Below, piece after piece: positions 9,985-22,215 of a DNA stretch of 64,000 bases (the first letter of the stretch is position 1; every line of letters starts with the position of its first letter). A program made the translations under genes and the position numbers. This DNA comes from Megalopta genalis. Taxonomy: Eukaryota; Arthropoda; Insecta; Hymenoptera; Halictidae. A model generated the notes under the pieces. It worked only from the letters and a program-made list of their open reading frames with translations, did not search any database and was not told the origin of the DNA. The stretch lies in assembly GCF_051020955.1 (NCBI RefSeq), contig NW_027476092.1, positions 2,406,501 to 2,470,500 on the forward strand. Reading direction: 5' to 3'.

Positions 9985-11058
9985 CATTTGTTCATTTGAT
10001 CATTTGTTCATTTGTTCATTTTTTCAATTGTTCCTTTGTTCATTTGATCATTTGTTCATTGGTTCATTTGTCCATTTGTCCATTTGTCCATTTGTCCATT
10101 TGTTCATTTGTTCATTTGTCTATTTGTTCATTTGTTCATTTGTCCATTTGTTCATTTGTTCATTTGATCATTTGTTCATTTGTTCATTTGTCCATTTGTC
10201 CATTTGTCCATTTGTCCATTTGTTCATTTGTCCATTTGTTCATCTATTCATTTGTTCATTTGTTCAGTTGTTCATTTGTCCATTTGTCCATTTGTCCATT
10301 TGTTCATTTGTCCATTTGTCCATTTGTTCATTTGTTCATTTGTCCATTTGTTCATTTGTTCATTTGTTCATTTGTTCATTTGTTCATTTGTTCACTTGTT
10401 CATTAGTTCATTTGTTCCTTTGTTCTTTTGTTCATTTGTTCATTTGTTCATTTGTTCATTCTTCATTTGTTCATTTGTTCATTTGTTCATTTGTTCATTT
10501 GTCCATTTGTCCATTTGTCCATTTGTTCATTTGTCCATTTGTCCATTTGTTCATTTGTTCATTTGTCCATTTGTTCATTTGTTCATTTTTCATTTGTTCA
10601 TTTGTTCATTTGTTCATTTGTTCATTTGTTCATTATTTCATTTGTTCATTCGTTCACTTGTTCATTCGTTCACTTGTTCATTCGTTCACTTGTTCACTTG
10701 TTCATTTGTTCATTTGTTCATTTGTTCATTTGTTCATTCGTTCATTCGTTCACTTGTTCATTCGTTCACTTGTTCATTCGTTCACTTGTTCAATTGTTCA
10801 TTTGTTCTTTTTTTCATTTGTTCATTTGCTTATTTGTTCATTTGTTTCATTTGTTCATTTGTTCATTTGTTCATTTGTTCATTTGTCCATTTGTTCATTT
10901 GTTCATTTGTTCATTTGTCCATTTGTCCATTTGTTCATTTGTTCATTTGTTCATTTGTTCATTTGTTCATTTGTCCATTTGTCCATTTGTTCATTTGTTC
11001 ATTTGTTCATTTGTTCATTTGTTCATTTGTTCATTAGTTCATTTGTTCATTAGTTCAT
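9985..11058 (+). repeat. X module (GTCC clusters, TTCC/TTAG and CACTTG units)
   Basis: Order: GATC, TTTTTTCAATTGTTCC, GTCC cluster, GTCTATTTG, GATC, GTCC cluster, ATCTATTC (ATTTATTC in other copies), CAGTTGTTC, GTCC, TTAGTTC then TTCCTTTGTTC, ATTCTTC, GTCC cluster, ATTTTTC, ATTATTTC, repeated CATTCGTTCACTTG, CAATTG, GCTTATTTG, GTTTCATTTG, GTCC, TTAGTTC. Other copies start near 11740, 14724, 16420, 22400, 28050, 41960 and 59970. The four copies right of 22 kb carry an extra largely pure run of about 200-300 bp near the end. Confidence 0.85.
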
Positions 11059-12689
11059 TTGTCCATTTGTAAATTTGTTCACTTGTTCATTTGTTCATTT
11101 GTTCATTTGTTCATTTGTTCATTTGCTCATTTGTTCATTTGTTCATTTTTCATTTGTTCATTATTTCATTTGTTCATTTGTTCATTTGTTCATTTGTTCA
11201 TTTGTTCATTTGTTCATTTGTTCAATTGTTCATTTGTTCTTTTGTTCATTTGTTCATGTGCTTATTTGTTCATTTGTTCATTTGTTCAGTTGTTAATTTG
11301 TTCATTTGTTCATTTTTTTCATTTGTTCATTTGTTAATTTTTTCATATGTTCATTTGTTCATTTGTTCATTTGCTCATTTGCTCATTTGCTCATTTGTTC
11401 ATTTGTTCATTTGTTCATTTGTTCATTTGTTCATTTGTTCATTTGTTCTTTTGTTCATTTGTTCATTTGTTCATTTGTTCATTTGTTCAATTGTTCATTT
11501 GTTCTTTTGTTCATTTGTTCTTTTGCTTATTTGTTCATTTGTTCATTTGTTCATTTGTTCATTTGTTCAGTTGTTAATTTGTTCATTTGTTCATTTTTTT
11601 CATTTGTTCATTTGTTAATTTTTTCATATGTTCATTTGTTCATTTGCTCATTTGCTCATTTGCTCATTTGTTCATTTGTTCATTTTTCATTTGTTCATTT
11701 GTTCATTTGTTCATTATTTCATTTGTTCATTTGTTCATTTGTTCATTTGATCATTTGTTCATTTGTTCATTTTTTCAATTGTTCCTTTGTTCATTTGATC
11801 ATTTGTTCATTTGTTCATTTGTCCATTTGTCCATTTGTCCATTTGTCCATTTGTTCATTTGTTCATTTGTCTATTTGTTCATTTGTTCATTTGTCCATTT
11901 GTTCATTTGTTCATTTGATCATTTGTTCATTTGTTCATTTGTCCATTTGTCCATTTGTCCATTTGTCCATTTGTTCATTTGTCCATTTGTTCATTTATTC
12001 ATTTGTTCATTTGTTCAGTTGTTCATTTGTCCATTTGTCCATTTGTCCATTTGTTCATTTGTCCATTTGTCCATTTGTTCATTTGTTCATTTGTCCATTT
12101 GTTCATTTGTTCATTTGTTCTTTTGTTCATTTGTTCATTTGTTCATTTGTTCATTCTTCATTTGTTCATTTGTTCATTTGTTCATTTGTTCATTTGTCCA
12201 TTTGTCCATTTGTCCATTTGTTCATTTGTCCATTTGTCCATTTGTTCATTTGTTCATTTGTCCATTTGTTCATTTGTTCATTTTTCATTTGTTCATTTGT
12301 TCATTTGTTCATTTGTTCATTATTTCATTTGTTCATTCGTTCACTTGTTCATTCGTTCACTTGTTCATTCGTTCACTTGTTCACTTGTTCATTTGTTCAT
12401 TTGTTCATTTGTTCATTTGTTCATTCGTTCATTCGTTCACTTGTTCATTCGTTCACTTGTTCATTCGTTCACTTGTTCAATTGTTCATTTGTTCTTTTTT
12501 TCATTTGTTCATTTGCTTATTTGTTCATTTGTTTCATTTGTTCATTTGTTCATTTGTTCATTTGTTCATTTGTCCATTTGTTCATTTGTTCATTTGTTCA
12601 TTTGTCCATTTGTCCATTTGTTCATTTGTTCATTTGTTCATTTGTTCATTTGTTCATTTGTTCATTAGTTCATTTGTTCATTAGTTCAT
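11059..12689 (+). repeat. Y+X sub-unit (1.63 kb)
   Basis: It begins with the diagnostic unit GTCCATTTGTAAATTTG, then GCTC, ATTTTTC, ATTATTTC, CAATTG, CATGTGCTTATTTG and K, a short run, a second K (11568-11720), then X. The GTAA landmark recurs 1631 bp later at 12690. The pair is duplicated again at 15742 and 17421 (1679 bp apart) in the second 4.75-kb unit. Confidence 0.86.
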
Positions 12690-13684
12690 TTGTCCATTTG
12701 TAAATTTGTTCACTTGTTCATTTGTTCATTTGTTCATTTGTTCATTTGTTCATTTGCTCATTTGTTCATTTGTTCATTTTTCATTTGTTCATTATTTCAT
12801 TTGTTCATTTGTTCATTTGTTCATTTGTTCATTTGTTCATTTGTTCATTTGTTCATTTGTTCAATTGTTCATTTGTTCTTTTGTTAATTTGTTCATGTGC
12901 TTATTTGTTCATTTGTTCATTTGTTCAGTTGTTAATTTGTTCATTTGTTCATTTTTTTCATTTGTTCATTTGTTAATTTTTTCATATGTTCATTTGTTCA
13001 TTTGTTCATTTGCTCATTTGCTCATTTGCTCATTTGTTCATTTGTTCATTTTTCATTTGTTCATTTGTTCATTTGTTCATTATTTCATTTGTTCATTGGT
13101 TCATTTGATCATTTGATCATTTGTTCATTTGTTCAATTGTTCATTTGTTCATTTGTTCATTTGTTCATTTGATAATTTGTTCATTTGTTCAGTTGTTCAT
13201 TTGTCCATTTGTCCATTTGTTCATTTGTCTATTTCTTCATTTGTTCATTTGTCCATTTGTTCATTTGTTCATTTGATCATTTGTTCATTTGTTCATTTGT
13301 TCATTTGTCCATTTGTCCATTTTTCCATTTGTTCATTTGTCCATTTGTTCATTTGTTCATTTATTCATTTGTACATTTGTTCATTTGTCCATTTGTCCAT
13401 TTGTCCATTTGTTCATTTGTCCATTTGTCCATTTGTTCATTTGTTCATTTGTTCATTTGTTCATTTGTTCACTTGTTCATTTGTTCATTTGTTCATTTGT
13501 TTATTTGTTCTTTTGTTCATTTGTTCATTTGTTCATTTGTTCATTCTTCATTTGTTCATTTGTTCATTTGTTCATTTGTTCATTTGCTCATTTGCTCATT
13601 TGCTTATTTGTTCATTTGTTCATTTTTCATTTGTTCATTTGTTCATTTGTTCATTTGTTCATTATTTCATTTGTTCATTTGTTC
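12690..13684 (+). repeat. Y and Y2 modules
   Basis: GTAA unit, CAATTG, TTCTTTTGTTAATTTG, CATGTGCTT, K, then Y2: CATTGG, paired GATC, CAATTG, GATAATTTG, CAGTTGTTC, GTCC, TCTATTTCTTC, TTTTTCCATTTG, ATTTATTC, GTACATTTG, GTCC, GTTTATTTG, ATTCTTC, GCTC GCTC GCTT, ATTTTTC, ATTATTTC. Y2 recurs near 17820, 23884, 29645, 35680, 43600 and 61612. Confidence 0.85.
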
Positions 13685-16600
13685 ATTTGTTCATTTGTCC
13701 ATTTGTGCATTTGTTCACTTGTTCATTTGTTCATTTGTTCGTTTGTTCATTTGTTCGTTTGTTCGTTTGTTCGTTTGTTCATTTGTTGATTTGTTCATTT
13801 GTTCATTTGTTCATTTGTTCGTTTGTTCGTTTGTTCGTTTGTTCGTTTGTTCGTTTGTTCATTTGTTCATTGGTTCATTTGTTCATTTGTTCATTTGTTC
13901 ATTTGTTCATTTGTTCATTCGTTCATGCGTTCACTTGTTCACTCGTTCACTTGTTCACTTGTTCATTTGTTCATTTGTTCATTCGTTCATTCGTTCACTT
14001 GTTCATTCGTTCACTTGTTCAATTGTTCATTTGTTCTTTTGTTCATTTGTTCATTTGCTTATTTGTTCATTTGTTCATTTGTTCATTTGTTCAGTTGTTA
14101 ATTTGTTAATTTGTTCATTTGTTCACTTGTTCACTTGTTCATTTGTTCATATGTTCATTTGTTCATTTGTTCATATGTTCATTTGTTCATTTGTTCATAT
14201 GTCCATTTGTTCATATGTTCATATGTTCATTTGTTCATTTGTTCATTTGTTCATTTGTTCATTTGTTCATTTGTTCATTTGTTCATTTGTTCATTTGTTC
14301 ATTATTTCATTTGTTCATTTGTTCATTTGTTCATTTGTTCATTTGTTCATTTGTTCATTTGTTCACTTGTTCAATTGTTCATTTGTTCTTTTGTTCATTT
14401 GTTCATTTGCTTATTTGTTCATTTGTTCATTTGTTCATTTGTTCAGTTGTTAATTTGTTAATTTGTTCATTTGTTCACTTGTTCACTTGTTCATTTGTTC
14501 ATATGTTCATTTGTTCATTTGTTCATATGTTCATTTGTTCATTTGTTCATATGTTCATTTGTTCATATGTTCATATGTTCATTTGTTCATTTGTTCATTT
14601 GTTCATTTGTTCATTTGTTCATTTGTTCATTTGTTCATTTGTTCATTTGTTCATTTGTTCATTTGTTCATTTGTTCATTTGTTCATTTGTTCATTTGTTC
14701 AATTGTTCATTTGTTCTTTTGTTCATTTGTTCATTTGATCATTTGTTCATTTGTTCATTTTTTCAATTGTTCCTTTGTTCATTTGATCATTTGTTCATTT
14801 GTTCATTTGTCCATTTGTCCATTTGTCCATTTGTCCATTTGTTCATTTGTTCATTTGTCTATTTGTTCATTTGTTCATTTGTCCATTTGTTCATTTGTTC
14901 ATTTGATCATTTGTTCATTTGTTCATTTGTCCATTTGTCCATTTGTCCATTTGTCCATTTGTTCATTTGTCCATTTGTTCATCTATTCATTTGTTCATTT
15001 GTTCAGTTGTTCATTTGTCCATTTGTCCATTTGTCCATTTGTTCATTTGTCCATTTGTCCATTTGTTCATTTGTTCATTTGTCCATTTGTTCATTTGTTC
15101 ATTTGTTCATTTGTTCATTTGTTCATTTGTTCACTTGTTCATTAGTTCATTTGTTCCTTTGTTCTTTTGTTCATTTGTTCATTTGTTCATTTGTTCATTC
15201 TTCATTTGTTCATTTGTTCATTTGTTCATTTGTTCATTTGTCCATTTGTCCATTTGTCCATTTGTTCATTTGTCCATTTGTCCATTTGTTCATTTGTTCA
15301 TTTGTCCATTTGTTCATTTGTTCATTTTTCATTTGTTCATTTGTTCATTTGTTCATTTGTTCATTTGTTCATTATTTCATTTGTTCATTCGTTCACTTGT
15401 TCATTCGTTCACTTGTTCATTCGTTCACTTGTTCACTTGTTCATTTGTTCATTTGTTCATTTGTTCATTTGTTCATTCGTTCATTCGTTCACTTGTTCAT
15501 TCGTTCACTTGTTCATTCGTTCACTTGTTCAATTGTTCATTTGTTCTTTTTTTCATTTGTTCATTTGCTTATTTGTTCATTTGTTTCATTTGTTCATTTG
15601 TTCATTTGTTCATTTGTTCATTTGTCCATTTGTTCATTTGTTCATTTGTTCATTTGTCCATTTGTCCATTTGTTCATTTGTTCATTTGTTCATTTGTTCA
15701 TTTGTTCATTTGTTCATTAGTTCATTTGTTCATTAGTTCATTTGTCCATTTGTAAATTTGTTCACTTGTTCATTTGTTCATTTGTTCATTTGTTCATTTG
15801 TTCATTTGCTCATTTGTTCATTTGTTCATTTTTCATTTGTTCATTATTTCATTTGTTCATTTGTTCATTTGTTCATTTGTTCATTTGTTCATTTGTTCAT
15901 TTGTTCATTTGTTCAATTGTTCATTTGTTCTTTTGTTCATTTGTTCATGTGCTTATTTGTTCATTTGTTCATTTGTTCAGTTGTTAATTTGTTCATTTGT
16001 TCATTTTTTTCATTTGTTCATTTGTTAATTTTTTCATATGTTCATTTGTTCATTTGTTCATTTGCTCATTTGCTCATTTGCTCATTTGTTCATTTGTTCA
16101 TTTGTTCATTTGTTCATTTGTTCATTTGTTCATTTGTTCATTTGTTCATTTGTTCATTTGTTCATTTGTTCAATTGTTCATTTGTTCTTTTGTTCATTTG
16201 TTCTTTTGCTTATTTGTTCATTTGTTCATTTGTTCATTTGTTCAGTTGTTAATTTGTTCATTTGTTCATTTTTTTCATTTGTTCATTTGTTAATTTTTTC
16301 ATATGTTCATTTGTTCATTTGCTCATTTGCTCATTTGCTCATTTGTTCATTTGTTCATTTTTCATTTGTTCATTTGTTCATTTGTTCATTATTTCATTTG
16401 TTCATTTGTTCATTTGTTCATTTGATCATTTGTTCATTTGTTCATTTTTTCAATTGTTCCTTTGTTCATTTGATCATTTGTTCATTTGTTCATTTGTCCA
16501 TTTGTCCATTTGTCCATTTGTCCATTTGTTCATTTGTTCATTTGTCTATTTGTTCATTTGTTCATTTGTCCATTTGTTCATTTGTTCATTTGATCATTTG

Positions 16601-18415
16601 TTCATTTGTTCATTTGTCCATTTGTCCATTTGTCCATTTGTCCATTTGTTCATTTGTCCATTTGTTCATTTATTCATTTGTTCATTTGTTCAGTTGTTCA
16701 TTTGTCCATTTGTCCATTTGTCCATTTGTTCATTTGTCCATTTGTCCATTTGTTCATTTGTTCATTTGTCCATTTGTTCATTTGTTCATTTGTTCATTTG
16801 TTCACTTGTTCATTTGTTCACTTGTTCATTAGTTCATTTGTTCCTTTGTTCTTTTGTTCATTTGTTCATTTGTTCATTTGTTCATTCTTCATTTGTTCAT
16901 TTGTTCATTTGTTCATTTGTTCATTTGTCCATTTGTCCATTTGTCCATTTGTTCATTTGTCCATTTGTCCATTTGTTCATTTGTTCATTTGTCCATTTGT
17001 TCATTTGCTCATTTTTCATTTGTTCATTTGTTCATTTGTTCATTTGTTCATTATTTCATTTGTTCATTCGTTCACTTGTTCATTCGTTCACTTGTTCATT
17101 CGTTCACTTGTTCACTTGTTCATTTGTTCATTTGTTCATTTGTTCATTTGTTCATTCGTTCATTCGTTCACTTGTTCATTCGTTCACTTGTTCATTCGTT
17201 CACTTGTTCAATTGTTCATTTGTTCTTTTTTTCATTTGTTCATTTGCTTATTTGTTCATTTGTTTCATTTGTTCATTTGTTCATTTGTTCATTTGTTCAT
17301 TTGTCCATTTGTTCATTTGTTCATTTGTTCATTTGTCCATTTGTCCATTTGTTCATTTGTTCATTTGTTCATTTGTTCATTTGTTCATTTGTTCATTAGT
17401 TCATTTGTTCATTAGTTCATTTGTCCATTTGTAAATTTGTTCACTTGTTCATTTGTTCATTTGTTCATTTGTTCATTTGTTCATTTGCTCATTTGTTCAT
17501 TTGTTCATTTTTCATTTGTTCATTATTTCATTTGTTCATTTGTTCATTTGTTCATTTGTTCATTTGTTCATTTGTTCATTTGTTCATTTGTTCAATTGTT
17601 CATTTGTTCTTTTGTTAATTTGTTCATGTGCTTATTTGTTCATTTGTTCATTTGTTCAGTTGTTAATTTGTTCATTTGTTCATTTTTTTCATTTGTTCAT
17701 TTGTTAATTTTTTCATATGTTCATTTGTTCATTTGTTCATTTGCTCATTTGCTCATTTGCTCATTTGTTCATTTGTTCATTTTTCATTTGTTCATTTGTT
17801 CATTTGTTCATTATTTCATTTGTTCATTGGTTCATTTGATCATTTGTTCATTTGTTCAATTGTTCATTTGTTCATTTGTTCATTTGTTCATTTGATAATT
17901 TGTTCATTTGTTCAGTTGTTCATTTGTCCATTTGTCCATTTGTTCATTTGTCTATTTCTTCATTTGTTCATTTGTCCATTTGTTCATTTGTTCATTTGAT
18001 CATTTGTTCATTTGTTCATTTGTTCATTTGTCCATTTGTCCATTTTTCCATTTGTTCATTTGTCCATTTGTTCATTTGTTCATTTATTCATTTGTACATT
18101 TGTTCATTTGTCCATTTGTCCATTTGTCCATTTGTTCATTTGTCCATTTGTCCATTTGTTCATTTGTTCATTTGTTCATTTGTTCATTTGTTCACTTGTT
18201 CATTTGTTCATTTGTTCATTTGTTTATTTGTTCTTTTGTTCATTTGTTCATTTGTTCATTTGTTCATTCTTCATTTGTTCATTTGTTCATTTGTTCATTT
18301 GTTCATTTGCTCATTTGCTCATTTGCTTATTTGTTCATTTGTTCATTTTTCATTTGTTCATTTGTTCATTTGTTCATTTGTTCATTATTTCATTTGTTCA
18401 TTTGTTCATTTGTTC
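13685..18415 (+). repeat. 4.75-kb tandem unit, copy 2
   Basis: It repeats 8930-13684 in the same order. The left junction is visible: copy 2 joins the end of Y2 (ATTATTTC at about 13661 plus a few canonical units) directly to GTCC-GTGC (13705), whereas copy 1 is preceded by CGTTTTATTTG and TTAGTTC. The two CATATG sub-units are here 352 bp apart (14111, 14463). The right end passes into a Z module instead of a third copy. Confidence 0.87.
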
Positions 18416-18876
18416 ATTTGTTCATTTGTTCATTTGTTCATTTGTTCATTTGTTCATTTGTTCAATTGTTCATTTGTTCTTTTGTTCATTTGTTCATTTG
18501 TTATTTGTTCATTTGTTCATTTGTTCATTTGTTCATTTGTTCATTTGTTCATTTGTTCATTTGTTAATTTGTTCAGTTGTTCATTTTTTTCATTTGTTCA
18601 TTTCTTAATTTTTTCATATGTTCATTTGTTCATTTGTTCATTTGCTCATTTGCTCATTTGCTCATTTGTTCATTTGTTCATTTTTCATTTGTTCATTTGT
18701 TCATTTGTTTATTTGTTCATTTGTTCATTTGTTCATTTGTTCATTTGTTCGTTTGTTCATTTGTTCGTTTGTTCATTTGTTCGTTTGTTAATTTGTTCGT
18801 TTGTTCATTCGTTCATTTATCCATTTGTTCATTTGTTCATTTGTCCATTTGTTCATTTGTTGATTTGTAGATTTGT

Positions 18877-19008
18877 TCATTCGTTCATTCGTTCATTCGT
18901 TCATTCGTTCATTCGTTCATTGGTTCATTCGTTCATTCGTTCATTCGTTCATTCGTTCATTCGTTCATTCGTTCATTCGTTCATTCGTTCATTCGTTCAT
19001 TCGTTCAT
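18877..19008 (+). repeat. ATTCGTTC block 3 with CATTGG marker
   Basis: About 16 TTCATTCG units containing one CATTGG unit at about 18919. The same internal marker is present in the blocks at 30663, 36743, 44654, 48951, 54411 and 62674 but absent from the two blocks at 1748 and 3096, giving two lineages of this block. Confidence 0.93.
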
Positions 19009-19299
19009 TTGTCCATTTGTCCATTTGTTCAATTGTTCATTTGTTCATTCGTTTTATTTGTTCATTTGTTCATTTGTTCATTTGTTCATTTGTTCATTTG
19101 CTCATTTGCTCATTTGCTCATTTGCTCATTTGTTCATTTGTTAATTTGTTCATTTGTTCATTTCTTCATTTGTTCATTTCTTCATTTGTTCATTTGTTCA
19201 TTTGTTCATTTGTTCATTTGTTCATTTGTTCATTTGTTCATTTGTTCATTTGTTCATTTGTTCATTTGTTCATTTGTTCATTTGTTCATTTGTTCATTT

Positions 19300-19372
19300 G
19301 CTCATTTGCTCATTTGCTCATTTGCTCATTTGCTCATTTGCTCATTTGCTCATTTGCTCATTTGCTAATTTG
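19300..19372 (+). repeat. GCTC unit run
   Basis: Eight consecutive ATTTGCTC units ending in GCTAATTTG. The matching runs near 31092, 37162 and 55182 look equally long. Those near 45090 and 63110 are shorter, and those near 49268 and 54720 are down to two to four, with one GCTCG. Confidence 0.9.
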
Positions 19373-19734
19373 TTCATTTGTTCATTTTTCATTTGTTCAT
19401 TTGTTCATTTGTTCATTTGCTCATTTGTTCATTTGTTCATTTTTCATTTGTTCATTTGTTCATTTGTTCATTTGTTCATTATTTCATTTGTTCATTTGTT
19501 CATTTGTTCAATTGTTCATTTGTTAATTGGTTCATTTGATCATTTGTTCATTTGTTCATTTCTTCATTTGTCCATTTGTCCATTTGTTCATTTGTCTATT
19601 TCTTCATTTGTTCATTTGTCCATTTGTCCATTTGTTCATTTGTCTATTTCTTCATTTGTTCATTTGTCCATTTGTTCATTTGTTCATTTGTTCATTTGTT
19701 CATTTGTTCATATGTTCATTTGTTCATTTGTTCA

Positions 19735-20290
19735 TTTGTTCATTAGTTCATTTGTCCATTTGTTCATTTGTTCATTTGTTCATTCTTCACTTGTTCATTT
19801 GTTCATTTGCCCATTCTTCATTTGTTCATTTGTACAATTGTTCATTTGTTCATTTGTTCATTTGTTCATTTGTTCATTTGATCATTTGTTCATTTGTTCA
19901 TTTGTTCATTTGTCCATTTGATCATTTGTTCATTATTTTCATTTGTTCATTTGTTCATTTGTTCATTTGTTCATTTGTTCATTAGTTCATTTGTCCATTT
20001 GTTCATTTGTTCATTTGTTCATTCTTCACTTGTTGATTTGTTCATTTGTTCATTCTTCATTTGTTCATTTGTACAATTGTTCATTTGTTCATTTGTTCAT
20101 TTGTTCATTTGTTCATTTGTTCATTTGTTCATATGTTCATTTGTTCATTTGTTCATTTGTTCATTAGTTCATTTGTCCATTTGTTCATTTGTTCATTTGT
20201 TCATTCTTCACTTGTTCATTTGTTCATTTGTCCATTCTTCATTTGTTCATTTGTACAATTGTTCATTTGTTCATTTGTTCATTTGTTCAT
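19735..20290 (+). repeat. Tandem triplet of the ATTCTTC/GTACAATTG sub-module
   Basis: Three successive sub-units, each TTAGTTC, GTCC, CATTCTTCACTTG, ATTCTTC, GTACAATTG. CATTCTTCACTTG lies at about 19781, 20021 and 20202. The middle one has CACTTGTTGATTTG; GATC units follow the first and third. The triplet recurs in every Z module with an intact right end, for example near 31610-32190, 37680-38260, 51030-51590 and 55700-56280. Confidence 0.86.
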
Positions 20291-20612
20291 TTGATCATTT
20301 GTTCATTTGTTCATTTGTTCATTTGTTCATTTGTTCATTTGTTCATTTGTTCATTTGTCCATTTGTTCATTTGTTCATTTGTTCATTTGTTCATTAGTTC
20401 ATTTGTTCATTTGTTCATTTGTTCATTTGTTCATTTGTTCATTTGTTCATTTGTTCAATTTTCATTTGTTCATTTGTTCATTTGTTCATTTGTTCATTTG
20501 TTCATTTGTTCATTTGTTCATTTGTTCATTTGTTCATTTGTTCATTTGTTCATTTGTTCATTTGTTCATTTGTTCATTTGTTCATTTGTTCATTTGTTCA
20601 TTTGTTCATTTG

Positions 20613-21699
20613 AACATTTGTTCATTCGCTTTATTTGTTCATTCGTTCATTAGTTCATTTGTTCATTAGTTCATTTGTCCATTTGTGCATTTGTTCACTT
20701 GTTCATTTTTTCATTTGTTCGTTTGTTCATTTGTTCGTTTGTTCGTTTGTTCGTTTGTTCATTTGTTGATTTGTTCATTTGTTCGTTTGTTCATTTGTTG
20801 ATTTGTTCATTTGTTCATTTGTTCGTTTGTTCATTTGTTCGTTTGTTCGTTTGTTCGTTTGTTCGTTTGTTCATTTGTTCATTGGTTCATTTGTTGATTT
20901 GTTCATTTGTTCATTTGTTCATTCGTTCATTCGTTCACTTGTTCACTCGTTCACTTGTTCACTTGTTCATTTGTTCATTTGTTCATTCGTTCATTCGTTC
21001 ACTTGTTCATTCGTTCACTTGTTCAATTGTTCATTTGTTCTTTAGTTCATTTGTTCATTTGCTTATTTGTTCATTTGTTCATTTGTTCATTTGTTCAGTT
21101 GTTAATTTGTTAATTTGTTCATTTGTTCACTTGTTCACTTGTTCATTTGTTCATATGTTGATTTGTTCATTTGTTCATATGTTCATTTGTTCATTTGTTC
21201 ATTTGTTCATTTGCTCATTTGTTCATTTGTTCATCTGTTCATTTGTTCATTTGTTCATTTGTTCATTTGTTCTTTTGTTCATTTGTTCATTTGTTCATTT
21301 GTTCATTTGTTCATTCTTCATTTGTTCATTTGTTCATTTGTTCATTTGTTCATTTGTTCATTTGTTCATTTGTTCATTTGCTCATTTGCTCATTTGCTCA
21401 TTTGTTCATTTGTTCATTTTTCATTTGTTCATTTGTTCATTTGTTCATTTGTTCATTATTTCATTTGTTCATTTGTTCATTTGTGCATTTGTTCATTTGT
21501 TCATTTGTTCATTTGTCCATTTGTCCATTTGTTCATTTGTTCATTTGTTCATTTGTTCATTTGTTCATTTGTTCATTTGTTCATTTGTCCATTTGTTCAT
21601 TTGTTCATTTGTTCATTTGTTCATTAGTTCATTTGTTCATTTGTTCATTTGTTCATTTGTTCATTTGTTCATTTGTTCATTTGTTCATTTGTTCATTTG
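20613..21699 (+). repeat. M module, copy 1
   Basis: It begins with GAACATTTG and CGCTTTATTTG, then two TTAGTTC, GTGC, CACTTGTTCATTTTTTC, mixed GTTTGTTC, GTTGATTTG, CATTGG, CACTCG, CATTCGTTCACTTG, CAATTG, TTCTTTAG, GCTTATTTG, double TTAA, CATATGTTG, ATCTGTTC, ATTCTTC, GCTC triplet, ATTTTTC, ATTATTTC, GTGC, GTCC. GTGC plus the TTTTTTC unit recurs near 25025, 32582, 38639, 46430, 51946 and 56658. Confidence 0.86.
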
Positions 21700-22215
21700 A
21701 ACATTTGTTCATTCGCTTTATTTGTTCATTCGTTTTATTTGTTCATTTGTTCATTAGTTCATTTGTCCATTTGTGCATTTGTTCACTTGTTCATTTGTTC
21801 ATTTGTTCGTTTGTTCATTTGTTCGTTTGTTCGTTTGTTCGTTTGTTCATTTGTTGATTTGTTCATTTGTTCATTTGTTCATTTGTTCATTTGTTCGTTT
21901 GTTCATTTGTTCGTTTGTTCGTTTGTTCGTTTGTTCATTTGTTCATTGGTTCATTTGTTCATTTGTTCATTTGTTCATTTGTTCATTTGTTCATTCGTTC
22001 ATGCGTTCACTTGTTCACTCGTTCACTTGTTCACTTGTTCATTTGTTCATTTGTTCATTTGTTCATTTGTTCATTATTTCATTTGTTCATTTGTTCATTT
22101 GTTCATTTGTTCATTTGTTCATTTGTTCATTTGTTCATTTGTTCAATTGTTCATTTGTTCTTTTGTTCATTTGTTCTTTTGCTTATTTGTTCATTTGTTC
22201 ATTTGTTCATTTGTT
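21700..22215 (+). repeat. N module, copy 1
   Basis: GAACATTTG, CGCTTTATTTG, CGTTTTATTTG, TTAGTTC, GTGC, GTTTGTTC mix, GTTGATTTG, CATTGG, GTTCATGCG, CACTCG, CACTTG units. It differs from M by the CATGCG unit, by CGTTTTATTTG after CGCTTTATTTG, and by lacking the TTTTTTC unit after GTGC. In this copy the usual CATTCGTTCACTTG and double-TTAA part is replaced by a direct join to ATTATTTC near 22076. Confidence 0.82.

Larger units (their letters stand above)
8930..13684 (+). repeat. 4.75-kb tandem unit, copy 1
   Basis: It starts at the GTGC unit (8942) and contains: N-type sequence, two CATATG-bearing sub-units 384 bp apart (9340 and 9724), X (about 9985-11058), Y with K (11059-11740), X (11740-12689), Y (12690-13090) and Y2 (13090-13684). 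Matching landmarks lie 4683-4771 bp downstream, with differences always multiples of 8. Confidence 0.88.
18416..20640 (+). repeat. Z module, copy 1
   Basis: Order: CAATTG, the shortened GTTATTTG unit, CAGTTGTTC, TTCTTAATTTTTTCATATG, GCTC triplet, ATTTTTC, GTTTATTTG, alternating GTTTGTTC units, ATTTATCC, GATTTGTAG, ATTCGTTC block with one CATTGG, CAATTG, CGTTTTATTTG, GCTC, TTAA, CTTC units, pure run, GCTC run, GCTAATTTG, ATTTTTC twice, ATTATTTC, TTAATTGG, TCTATTTCTTC twice, CATATG, then the ATTCTTC/GTACAATTG triplet. Full or long copies start near 30347, 36427, 44354 and 62374. Confidence 0.86.
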
